The position numbers and the translations under genes were made by a program. Below are positions 45,721 to 56,590 of a DNA stretch of 64,000 bases, one piece after another. The stretch lies in assembly GCA_018296165.2 (NCBI GenBank), contig JACKQL020000009.1:558001-622000 (forward strand), written 5' to 3'. Positions within the stretch are counted from its first letter, which is position 1. Each line of letters begins with the position of its first letter. The notes under the pieces were generated by a model, which did not search any database, had not been told where the DNA came from, and worked only from the letters and a program-made list of their open reading frames with translations. This stretch comes from Termitomyces sp. T153. Its lineage: Eukaryota; Basidiomycota; Agaricomycetes; Agaricales; Lyophyllaceae.

Positions 45721-48700
45721 ATGTCTGCGTATAACCCCACATACAACCCTGCTGGCTACCTAACCAACATTTATGGTTGACCAGTACCTGAAAATCCCTA
45801 TATACCGTTCTACCAAGGCCCCCCTATGGATCAATATGTCTCTCGTCACTGGACCCCTGACTCCAACCAGGCATTCTACACCCCCTCCATCAGCCAGGGA
45901 ATACCTCCAGGCTGGCGCCGCCCTCCTGCATTCCCCGCTGATGGCAACAATCCCCATATATACTCTGGAGGATACTCCACAGTGCCCCCTAACCCTGCCT
46001 ACCTTCCCCCTGCCCACTATTATGCATACTCAGTCCCCGCTGCAGCCCCAGCCCCTCCTGAGCCCATGGATAACTACTCTCCCCCTCATCTACCGTTCTC
46101 TGCTCAAGTTCCCCCTTCCCCCAGGCAGCAAAGGGTCAAAGCCTATGTCCAACAACGCAACAAAGTCCTCCACTTCCTCTGCCTCTCTCCCATGGAGTTC
46201 ACCAGATGCGCCCACACCCTCCTCACCTGTCTAGGCTACTCTGACACCTCTGCAACTCTGGAAGTCTGGGCGGATCAACTCCTTGACTTCCACAAGTGCT
46301 ATCTGCAAGGGAACCTCCCAGAGACTATGCAAGGCACCCTGGGCATTGATGATAACTTATGAAACGAGCTCTGTGCATTGGTTGAAGAAATCCACACCAG
46401 TCTGAACCCCCACCCCTTCGAAGATCCTCTGGACCCTGCCCACTCCTTCCATGTGCAATGCAAGGAACCTGTCAGAACATGAGGTGAAGCCCCACCTCCC
46501 ATTCCCTGTCAGCAGGAAGAACTCAATGTGGCCTCCAGCATCTTGAGGAACCTTAACCCCATGGAGGGATTGTTTGACCAACTAGCTGCCCATACCTTGG
46601 CCCTCTCCACTTGTCCCTGGGCCAACTCCATCCCCAGCACCTTTCAAACCTGGGACCAGCCCGCCACCCCCAAACTTCGCTCCCAACAGCCGCCCCCACA
46701 TGTCAACAACAACAACTGGACTCTCTCCTACATCGACAAGCCTAGTAACCCTGCCAATGAGCATGCCCCACACAACGGCCCTCCTCAAGACCAACCTCCC
46801 CACTTCGATCTCTGCGCCCCTTGTGTCAATGCCCCTTGGCCCCATCCTAATGCCTCAGTTCCCCTGTGACAGCCCATGGGCCCTGGAGCACCCCAACCAC
46901 CCTTTCCCACCAACCCCCCTCATTCCTCATCCGCTCTGATGCCTGACCCTCCCACTGACACAAATTACTTTGGACCCCCCACCTCCAGAGGACTCCCTCC
47001 CCCTTGATGGGCCCTGGGGCCTGCCCCGGGCAATGCAGGCCAACCCTCCGGTAGAGGACCACCCCATGGCGGACCCCCTGGAGGATGGGGCCCAGCCATG
47101 GACAACTTCCCTCCCCAGCGCAGAAATGGAAACAACTACTATTACTACTACAATGCTGGACCCCTGCCCCAAGCTCAAAACCCACAGGACAATACTTGCA
47201 ATGCACTGGCCCGGGAAGGTAAACTCGACATTCAGAAGCCCAAGCCCTTCACTGGCCACAAGCCCTGGAAGTGGCAAATCTTCCTAACTCAGTGTTTGAC
47301 TATGTTCCAAGCTAAGCCCATTACCTTTCAGCTTGAGAGCTCACGAGTAGCCTTTGCTGCATTGTACTTACAGGGTATCGCCTTTGATCACTACACCGCA
47401 CTACTCTGGTTTGATCCCAACAACTCTGTACTCTCCAATTGGCTCACTTTCACCCAGGAATTCTCAAGTAAGTTTGGCATCTTTGACACCATAGCAGAGG
47501 TGGAGGAAAATCTCTTCAACCTCTGAATGCACGACAATGAATGCTTCATGACCTTTATTGTACAATTTGAATGGGAAGCCTGCGAGACCAGCTGGAACTA
47601 CAATGCTCTCCAGTTTGCCCTCCATTGCACCCTGCCTCAATGGATCAAGGACATCCTTTGCCTTGCACCTAAGCAAACCACCTACGACGGGTACAAGGCA
47701 CTTGTTACCCAGGTTGACTAATGTTACTGGGAAGATTGCAGCAAAGACACAGCATCCTGGACCCCTTGGAATGCCTCCAGTAACACCAACTGGCAGGCCA
47801 GAGCAACCAACAGCATTTGATCCTCAATCCCCGCCAACCCTGCGCCCCATTTTCCTCGGGCCGAGGAACTACCAGTACCAATCAACTCCCGGGACAATGT
47901 CCACCTGCCAGCTCAACGCCGCTGACCTCCATAAAACCCCAGAACCCCTGGATGTCAACCTCAATGACCACGATAACATTCCAGACCCCACTGACAACCA
48001 AGAAGCCTTATGTGCAAACAGGATTTGGAATAGCCCGTGGATCGATGTGCTAGAGGAAACTCAGGAGAAACGATGGAAGGAGGGAGTGTGCATCCTATGT
48101 AGTGAGTGGGGACACTTTATTTGCAGTTGTCCTAAACAACAGGTGATGGGACGTGCCATGTGGACAATCAACAGAGAAGACTGTGACTACTAGTTTACAG
48201 AAAATGAGTCAGCGGTTTAGGTCTTGAAGATGCACTAGACTACGGACCAGACCCCAACATCTTCTCTGCCCTAGCCACACTTCTTCACGCAATGATACTC
48301 ACCCTGGACAACCTCCCAGCACACCTCCCCTCCCACTCCTCCACTAACCTCCTCCTCCACACCACTCTTTCCTTCACTGACAACCCCGTCCCCACATTAG
48401 TTGACAGTGGCACCACTGATAACTTCATTGATGAGTCCCTGGCAGTGCTCGCTCCCCACCCCTTCTGACACCTCCCTGCCTCGATTCCTCTCAAACTCTT
48501 TGATGGAGACCCCACCCCCATGGGAGACATCACACACTGCCTGGAAATGACCATGACCTTTGCCAACAGATGACAGCAAGAACTCCGACTACTTGTCACA
48601 AAACTACACCCCTCCGCCCCTGTCATCTTAGGGTTCTCATGGCTCTGCTCCACCAACCCCTGTGTTTACAGGCCCAGCCTCACCCTCTGCCTCAACCAGG

Positions 48701-51700
48701 ACAACCCCACCAACTCTGGGCTGGTACCTTTCGATGTCCCACCCTCCTCCAAGAACTCCGAGACCATGATTGACCACCCCTGGACTCCTCTGCAGCTCTG
48801 CTCTAGGTCCGCATGGTCATTTGTTATCAATGTCTGACTCAACAGCTCGCCCAAGGTATTCCCTGCCCTCGTCAACAGCAGTGCCTCTGGCACCTTTGTC
48901 AGCAGTCAACTCGACCTCCGACGCAACAACCTTGACAAACCCCTTGAGCTCCAACTCTTCAATGGCAGCCCTGCCATGACCAGAATCACTCAATACCATG
49001 ACAACACCCTCACCCTCAACAATAACCTGCAGTTTCAGGCCCAGCTCCTTGTCACCCAACTACCTCCATCGACTCCAATCATGCTCAGACTCCCATGGCT
49101 GCAAGATGTCAACCCCAACATTGACTGGAAGAACCTCACCATGCAATTCCCTGGCCCCAAAGCAAGTTTAGCGGCTGCCATCCCCCTCTGCCTCCAGTCT
49201 ATCTTGGACTCCAACGTCTCCTACCCCAGCGCCAGCACCTCTGGAGCAGCCCAGACCCCCTCAACCTCCAATGGCAACCCCAACAGAGAAGGAAGTGCAA
49301 CTCTGCCTCGGTCACCCTCAATCAAATTATGACGGCTGCCTCCCAACATACCTTGGAATTGATACAAAGGCCTGCAGTACTCCAACCAGCAATGCTTGAA
49401 ACCCCCGACTAACTCTGCCACTACTCCAGGCTCAACCACTACCACCCCAATGCCCAACTCCATCATATCTGGAAGCCTCAACATTAAAATCATTGGCACC
49501 ATCCCCTTTGCATGCATTGTACAAGATGGCACCCCCACCTTCTAATTACAAATCACACCAGTCCTACTGGAAGAGCACCTCCACGCAGGAACCACTGTGC
49601 CAGAGAGCAAAACAGAGGGACAGATCCTATTCAAAGTAGTTCCCCTGGAGTATCATGAGTTTGCTGATGTGTTCTCTGAAGGGAGTGCCAAAGAATTTCC
49701 CCCACACTGTTCCTACAACCACAAGATCAACCTCGAAGAAGGCACCTCACCTCCATTTGGCAAGATCTACAACATGTCCAAGATTGAGCTCCGGGCCCTG
49801 AAGAAATACCTTGACAACATGCTTGGCAAAGGTTTCATACACCTGTCGATCTCCACCACTGGCGCTCCGGTTCTGTTTGCCAAGAAGAAGGATCAGTCAC
49901 TCTGACTCTGTGTGGATTATTGGGGACTCAACAAAGTCACCAAAAAGAACCAGTATCCCCTCCCCTTGATTGGAGACCTCATTGATTGTCTCTGCAGTGC
50001 CAAGATTCACACAAAGATAGATCTCTGCTCTGGCTACAACAACATCTGGATCACTCTGGGACATGATTGGAAGACCACCTTTCACACCCACTATGGCCTC
50101 TTTGAGTATCTCATAATGCCCTTTGGAATGACTAACTCCCCCACCACTTTCCAGTACTTCATGAATGACATCTTCCACAACATGAACAATGTTTTTGTTA
50201 TTGTGTATTTGGACAACATCCTGATCTACTCAAATTTGCCAGCAGAGCACCTGGAGCATGTCCACCATGTCTTGGAACAACTCTGAGAGTATCACTTTCA
50301 TGCCAAACCTGAGAAATGCTCCTTCCACATGATGGAGGTCGAATATCTTGGAGTCATCGTCACCTCCAATGGCGTGTGCATGGACCCTGCCAAGGTTGAC
50401 GCAATACTCAACTGGCCCCTGCCGTGGAATGTCAAGGAGGTGCAGTCATTCCTGGGGTTTGCTAACTTTTATTGCTGATTCATCGACAACTACTTTGGAA
50501 TCACCAAACCTCTCAACCAACTCATGCAGAAGGACACCCCTTGGGATTGGGACAGCAAGTGCCAAAGTGTGTTCCTCCTCCTCAATAAGGCCTTCACCTC
50601 TGCCCTGGTCCTCCGCCATTTCGACCCCTCCCTGCTGATTGTACTCAAATGCAATGCTTCCAACTATGCCATCTCTGGAATACTCTCCCAATTGGACTCC
50701 GGAGGCAAGAATCTCCGCCCCATCACCTTCTACACCCATTCAATGATCCCTGCGGAGCTCAACTATGACATCTATGACAAGGAACTCCTTGTGATTGTCA
50801 AAGCCTTCCATCAGTGGCAGGCCTACCTTGAGGGATCCCTGCACTGCATTCAAGTTTACTCTGACCACAACAATCTGCAATACTTCATGACCACAAAACA
50901 GCTCAGCTGCTGCCAAGCTCAATGGTCTGAAACCCTCTCGGAGTACGACTTCACCATCCACTACTGCCCCAGGCAACTTGGCGCAAAGCCCGATGCCCTT
51001 ACTCAAAGGTCCGACGTGTATCTGAAGAAATCATTTGAAGCTGAACAGAATGCATTCAACTATCAAGTGGTAATCCCCCCCCAAACATCTACATGCCATG
51101 CTGATTTTAAATGAAGAAGGAATCCTCCAGCAAATCAGAAATTCACCCCCAGACTCCTTCTTCACCCAGCACAATCCCCACAACAACTCCAACAAGTCAA
51201 GTGCTGAGAACCCCTTTTTGCTGTCTCTGGACCACTGCCTCCTGCTCCAGAGTGGATGAATGTATGCTCCAGACCACAAGTCCATCTGCCTCAACATACT
51301 CTGGCAACACCACAACCACAAGCTCCATGAACACCCAGGAATTTGTAAGACCCTTCAACTCATCTCCCAGACTTACTTCTGGCCAGGAATGAAGAAGGAC
51401 ATCATGCAATACGTGAGGGCCTGCAAACCTTGTCTCTGGGCCAAGGTACCCTGCCACCGCCCCCACAGATTGTTGAAGCCCCTCCCTGTCAGCCAGTGCC
51501 CCTGGTCCTCAATATCAATGGATCATATTGTCGAACTCCCCGATTCCAAAGGCTTTGATGCAATTCTTGTCATTGTCTGCCACCTCACCAAACAAGCCCT
51601 CTTCATCCCCTGCCACACCACTGACAATGCTCTGGAGTTTGCCAAACTATTTCTTGAGCATGTATTCTCCAAGCACAGACTCCCAGACAACATTGTCTCT

Positions 51701-52578
51701 GACCACAGACCCCTGTTCATATATCCCACTTTTAGCAATCACTATGCAAGGTGCTCAAAATCAAAACCAGCCTCTCCACTGCCTATCACCTGGAGACCGA
51801 TGGACAAACAGAACGAGTAAACCAGATGCTGGAGCAGTATCTCCACCTATATGTTAACTATTTACAGAATGACTGGTGTGTAGAACTCCCGCTCGCCAAA
51901 TTTACCTACAACAACATGCCCCACTCTGCCACTGATGTCTCCCCCTTCTATGCTAACAAAGGCTACAACCCCCAACTTACCCTATCCCTGAAAGACATCC
52001 CCTCCCATGTTGCCCATGAAGTCACCAAGGACCTCCAATTCCTTTACCAGTTCCTCCAGGACATGATAAACACTGACAATCAAGCCTACTCCAAACATGC
52101 TGACACCCAACGCAATCCTACCCCTGACTGGCTCCCTGGCACCTTGGTTTGGCTCAATTGATGCAACCTCAAGACCCGGAGGCCCTCCATCAAACTAAAC
52201 CACAAATGTCTCAGTCCTTTTAAAGTCCTCCAGAAGGTCTCCATGCATGCCTACAAACTCGACCTACCTCTGGGCTTGAAAGGCCTCCACCCTGTGTTCC
52301 ATGTTCAACTCCTCATAAAACATGCCCCAGACCCCTTCCCCGGCCAATGCCCCAGCCAACCACCCCCCATCAAAGTTGAGGATGAGTACCACTACGAGGT
52401 CAATCAAATCCTCGACTTCCATGTGGTCTGTGGGTGACCCCAGTACTTAGTTTGGTGGAAGGGCTACGGACCTGAGGACAACACGTGGGAATCCCAAAAA
52501 AACCTTGACAGAGCCCCCCACAAACTCCAGGACTTTCATCAAGAACACCCCATCAAGCCCCAGGACCCCCGGGACTAG
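45721..52578 (+). pseudogene. Gag-pol polyprotein of element B, chromodomain Ty3/gypsy, inactivated
   Basis: Gag starts MSAYNPTYNPAGYL and its core (KPFTGHKPWKWQIFL .. FSSKFGIFD, about 47230-47530) is followed by a zinc knuckle CILCSEWGHFIC (48089-48124, CX2CX4HX4C pattern). Protease 1 has LVDSGTTDNFID (DSG at 48403-48411). A second protease-like domain has LVNSSASGTFVSSQ (48874) and its own LPWLQDVNPNIDW. RT has [10 protein letters not shown] and YLDN (50206-50217). RNase H, an integrase HHCC region (HHNHKLHEHPGIC .. CKPC), the core, and a chromodomain ([11 protein letters not shown] .. [16 protein letters not shown], 52390-52500) follow. Stops include TGA near 45778 and 46360. Frameshifts lie near 47800 and 51735. 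Confidence 0.85.
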
Positions 52579-52801
52579 CAAGTACAGATGGCATGAGTGG
52601 GCATAACCCCCACCTCTGGATTGACCAGGGATTCAACTCCCACGAGTACCCCCTACGTGTTTTGTCCACTCCCCCTCACTTAACACTAAAAAGAGTCACT
52701 TATCTAGGCCAAATGTCCAGAAGCAGCTGTATACCAATATTATACAATGTTACAGAGGTATGACAGGCTCAGAGCACAAGAAGACCAGTCCAAGAAAGCC
52801 C
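52579..52801. other. Spacer between pol and the antisense gene of element B
   Basis: Shared with D (40530-40640) and C (56363-56590). It contains TGGGCATAACCCCCACCTC and is the convergent 3' end of the two opposing genes. Confidence 0.5.
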
Positions 52802-54469
52802 CTACTCCTCCTCCCCCTCCGACTCCACCTCTACTATCCTCCCCACCAGATCCACCTCCAGTTGCGCTACTACTGTCACCAGAATTTCAGGATGCCCTGA
52901 GAGTGGCTCCACCATGTTCATTGCCACCTCCCACCATGCTCTGGGGTCTGCTGTTGCCCTCCGCTGATGCCCTGCTAGCAGATGCCCCATCTGTATGACC
53001 CCCTGCTCCAACTCTGGCAGGAGATCCCTGGGCATCCTCACCAACCCATTGTGGATAGACTCCAGTGCTGCCAACACTCTATCAAGGAGGATATAGTGCT
53101 CCCTGGCCCAGTCTGCAGAAATCAGCTTGTAGGAAATGGGAAATGAAGAAAGCACTTACAGAGCACTCCCCGCTGCTCCAAGGCTGCCTTGTTGGCAAGC
53201 CACTCCTCCTGCTATCGCTCAGGTCACCCCTGCACTAGGCCCCTGCTGAGTCCCCCACACTTCTGACCCCTCCAACTGCTGCTCCACTGTCCCTGCCCAT
53301 GCCTTCAACGGCCCCATATGTGCTTGCAGCTCTTGAAGCTGTGACAATCATTCCATGGTGGTCCCCATAGCAATGTCCTTATCCCTACGTGCCAAGTCCC
53401 GTTCCCTCCGAGCCCTGTCCAGCTCTCTCTGAAACCCATCCCTCTCCTCCCCCATCCTATGAGCTTCCTCCCTGAGTGTGGCCAACAACTGCTCCAACTC
53501 CTCCACCCAATGCCACAGAAAAGCCTTGGCGGCCAACCACAACCCTCCTGCAGACTGCTCGACCAAGGCCCCAGAAATTAGAGAATACACTGTGGGACCC
53601 AGAGGGCCTGCCATTGCCGGCTCCCCCCATGCCCACTTGCTAGGCCCCACCTCTGGTGAGGGGGATGCCCTCCACTTACCCTTGTTGTGTGCCATGGGGG
53701 CTCCCTCCCTCCACCCACCCCATGGAGGCCCAACTTTCATTGGGGGCCGCCCCGCACCAACTCCCCCCTCTACCCTGGAACCCCACCCCAACACCCTACC
53801 CCTCTGACCCTCCTCCAACTGCACAACGACCCACTCACAGTCCCACCCCTGCTCCGCCATGATGCAAGCAGCACACCAACTCAGAGTGACAGAGCACTTC
53901 TCATGCCATGAGCAACATGGGAGACACACTGACATGTCCTGCTGCACTCCTGGCATGGGCTCCTCAAACTCACACTGTTCACCCTGCCAGGTACAGGATG
54001 CGCACTAGAGATGTGGGTTAGCTTGATAAGGAAGGAACATGCCAATGATGCACTAGGGCCACTGCCTGACACCACTCTAACATCAGAGGACCCCTTGCCT
54101 GCCCCGCGGCCTCTGCAAAGTGCTCCAGCATCACATTCGCCTGCACAACTCTTGATTCCATAGGGATGAGGTGGACCACTCTGGGGCCAATACCATGCCT
54201 GGAACAAGAAGCGGGGACTGCTTCCACCACCAACTACACTAGAGCCTCCCCTGACAAAAGCCCTGAGGGGCCCGCCACTGCTGCCAACAACTCTAATGGG
54301 ACTTAATCAGCACTCCAGCCACAATGAGTAAGGGATGGCACTTACAACTATGGTACATTGCCTGGACCTGCCTATGGACCCACCAACTCTCAGAATCCTC
54401 AGAGGAAGAAATTGAGGTATGTGCTGAGAGGGATGGGGATGCTGCTGGAGAGTATGTGGAAGATGACAT
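52802..54469 (-). pseudogene. Antisense accessory gene, element B copy: four exons, Zn2Cys6-like module and coiled coil
   Basis: Lies between pol and the 3' LTR, opposite to gag-pol. Exons: 54469-54346 (MSSSTYSPAASPS), 54292-54054 (LEHFAEAAGQARGP, LEWCQ), 54004-53160 and 53112-52802. Splice phases fit. Exon 3 opens CASCTWQGEQC, then 15 residues, then CLPCCSWHEKC (CX2CX6CX15CX2CX6C, like a fungal Zn(II)2Cys6 cluster but with a longer middle loop and few basic residues). It continues with ACIMAEQGWDCEWV, a linker and a coiled coil (LLATLREEAHRMGEERDGF .. LDRARRERDLARRDKD). The last intron is 47 bp (53113-53159, GTAAGT..CAG). Exon 4 has REHYILLDR and RAWWEVAMN. One TAG (exon 2), one TGA (53348) and one frameshift break it. 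I do not recognise the protein; a DNA- or RNA-binding regulator is only a guess. Confidence 0.65.
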
Positions 54470-54669
54470 TGGGAAAGTTTGGGAACTCCAGAGTACGTCT
54501 GACCCTTTTTAATGACTTGGGAGGAACCCTCTGATGAGCGGTGGCCATGCTTCGACTTTGTTCCCCATGCTGCCACCACCACTGTGGTCTGATCAATATT
54601 GCTCAACTTCAATTCCCATGCCCTGCCAATCCCTGAACTGTGCTCCGTGTCTCAAGGGTCTTAATGCTG

Positions 54670-54681
54670 AAGGGGGGGTGA
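54670..54681 (+). promoter_or_regulatory. Polypurine tract of element B
   Basis: AAGGGGGGGTGA lies directly before the 3' LTR, the position where plus-strand DNA synthesis is primed. The same tract is found, reversed, beside the left LTRs of A (7903) and C (43420). Confidence 0.7.
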
Positions 54682-55702
54682 TGTCATGACCCACTCCCTA
54701 GACCCTGACATCATTTCTAGTCCTCCCCAACACTCCGCCAAACTCCCCCAACCCTCATCCACCCTCTGCACCCACTCCAGGTAACTCCGACACTTCCTCA
54801 GCAAACCTCAATGGCTCCCTGATCAATTCCAATGCCTTCTCCACAGCTGTTGACACATCTCCTGAATTCTCCTAAACTCCTGAGAATTCCCCCACCACTC
54901 CTGACCATGTCACACAACCCCGACCCTCCACCCTAATTCCCCTGACCTGCTGGGGAGCACCTGACGACCCTGGAGTGACCCACTTTCCAGCTGATCCTAT
55001 CAGAATGTCACTGCAGCCCACTCCACAACCGCACCTGACACCCATCAACTTCACGCAGCTCCGTTGAGCCCTGCTACCATATCCTCTGTCCTCCAGAGCC
55101 ACCCAGTAGTCAGTATATAAGTCATAGAGTAACCTCTGGTACTTTAGTCTTGATATTGCATTTACTGGTTTCCTATGTCTCATCTTTTGTCTCGTCTCTG
55201 TTTCTATTTTTAGTTTCAAATCAATCTCTTTCCTCTGTCTTGTCTCACCTCATCTCCATCTCATCTTGACTGTGTATATTTCCTTTGTTTCCCTAAGTTC
55301 CCTTCATCCCCAACATCAGTATGAACTCCATGCACGTGCTATGACCCAAACATTCTTACAACAACTTTGGACCTCGCTCCTTGCTCAGCCCTGGAACCCA
55401 TCAAGCTTTGGTGATCCCCCAGCTCTGCCCCCATCAATTGCAAAGCCTCCACTTACCCCACAGTCTATTTGCATGCCCACAAACTTGTTCTGACACTCAC
55501 CCAAGTTCAACGTCTAATATACTTGGTCTTAGACTTCTCTGGACCACTCCAGACTTGCTTGGACTGCTTCCCCTAGCTTCCCCTTGCAAGTCTCTCCCCT
55601 CTGCGCCAACTCCAGACACTTGGTTATAAGTGCAGGACATCATGTCTGCCTAGTAAGGACTCGCCAGTGTAGCTGGGCCCCCGTCATCAGTGGAACCTGA
55701 CA
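54682..55702 (+). repeat. 3' LTR of element B
   Basis: 1021 bp. The TATA box is at 55114-55121 and AGTCTTGATATT at 55146-55157, the same spacing as in the 5' LTR. It has lost part of the pyrimidine-rich repeat compared with the 5' copy. Confidence 0.85.
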
Positions 55703-56590
55703 ATCCAGGCTGCTGGTGTCATGCAAGGAGATTTGGAGGATCATGGAGGATCACAATGGGATTCAGTAGGAGCACAATGAGGTGTGGAGGGAACAAGACT
55801 TGGTGTGGCAGGAGCTAGAGGGGGCCATGCAGGTGATTGTTAAGGGGTCACTGGAGGTGCAGGGGCTGCAGGAATGGCTGGGGCAGTTGGAGGCATGGGC
55901 AGAGCAGAGGAGGGAAGTGCAGCAAGGGGCAGTGGAGGCAGGGAGATGATGTGAGAAGTGGTTGGCCAATGAGGCAGCCTTGGGGCAGAGGGGAGTAATG
56001 CATGAGCCCTTTTGTTCCTCATTTCTCTGATCCCACTGACAGAAGCTGTTTAGACTGGGTCCAACAACACTGCATCCTCCTTGACAGGGCATCAGCAGCT
56101 CACACCTCGATGCAAGACAGATTGGCACAGATGCCTAGGGAGCTTCTGTTGGAGTTGGAGCAGGAGTTCAGGCAGATGGGGCAGTTGTTGGCAGAGCATT
56201 GGTGGAGGAGTGTGGTGGACCCTGGAGCATGGTGGGAGGTAGCAACTGATGTGGGGAACCATTGCTAGGGCAGCCAGATGTCCTTGCCATTGTGGTTGCT
56301 CAGATGGAGGTGGACCTGGTCAGAAATAGGGTGCAGAGGATTCTGGAGGAGGAGGGGGAGTGAGGGGGCTTTCAGATCTTGATTTCTTGCTGCCTTGCAC
56401 TCCTCTTTGTTATAAAATTTGAACTTGTAGTTTATCCATATCAAATTTCTTGCATTTCTGCTGAGCATGAGAAGTTTCAGATTGAGTGAGGAGGAGAGTA
56501 AGTAAAAACATGTATGAGGTCACTTGTGGGAGTTGAATCCCTGATGAATCCAGAGGCAGGGGTTATGCCCACTAATGCCATCTGTGTTCA

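Larger units (their letters stand above)
44636..55702 (+). mobile_element. Chromovirus element B (Ty3/gypsy), complete, inserted in element C
   Basis: The element is 11,067 bp with LTRs of 1053 and 1021 bp, TGTCATGACC .. GGAACCTGACA. The pentamer ATCCA is present on both sides (44631-44635 and 55703-55707). Order: LTR, 32-base leader with primer-binding site, gag-pol with a C-terminal chromodomain, reversed accessory gene, polypurine tract, LTR. It keeps clearly more CpG than element C around it, as expected for the youngest member of the nest. Stops and frameshifts in gag-pol, and YLDN instead of YLDD in RT, mean it cannot move by itself. Confidence 0.85.
43634..56363 (+). pseudogene. Antisense accessory gene, element C copy, split by element B
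   Basis: Exon 1 starts MSSSAYFPALSASPM at 43634 and ends at donor GTAAGTG (about 43767). Exon 2 reads LFMAVAGLS .. PEQFAEAVGQVWGLPTLEWC and ends at GTGAGTTTG. Exon 3 opens C T L C A C H G E H C, then 15 positions, then CIPCCMRHKKC, i.e. the same six-cysteine spacing as B and D. Element B splits it at 44635. It resumes at 55708 with a coil (EGAMQVIVKGSLEVQGLQEW) and WLANEAALGQRG. Next are a decayed intron (AT instead of the GT donor, TAG acceptor at about 56052) and the C-terminal exon WVQQHCILLD .. AWWEVATD, ending at TGA 56361. Several stops and a frameshift are present. Confidence 0.6.

Noticed and set aside
53348..54004. The cysteine cluster as a retroviral nucleocapsid zinc knuckle
   Set aside because: It is on the strand opposite gag-pol and has the spacing CX2CX6C twice, not CX2CX4HX4C. 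The real knuckle is at 48089-48124 in the plus strand.
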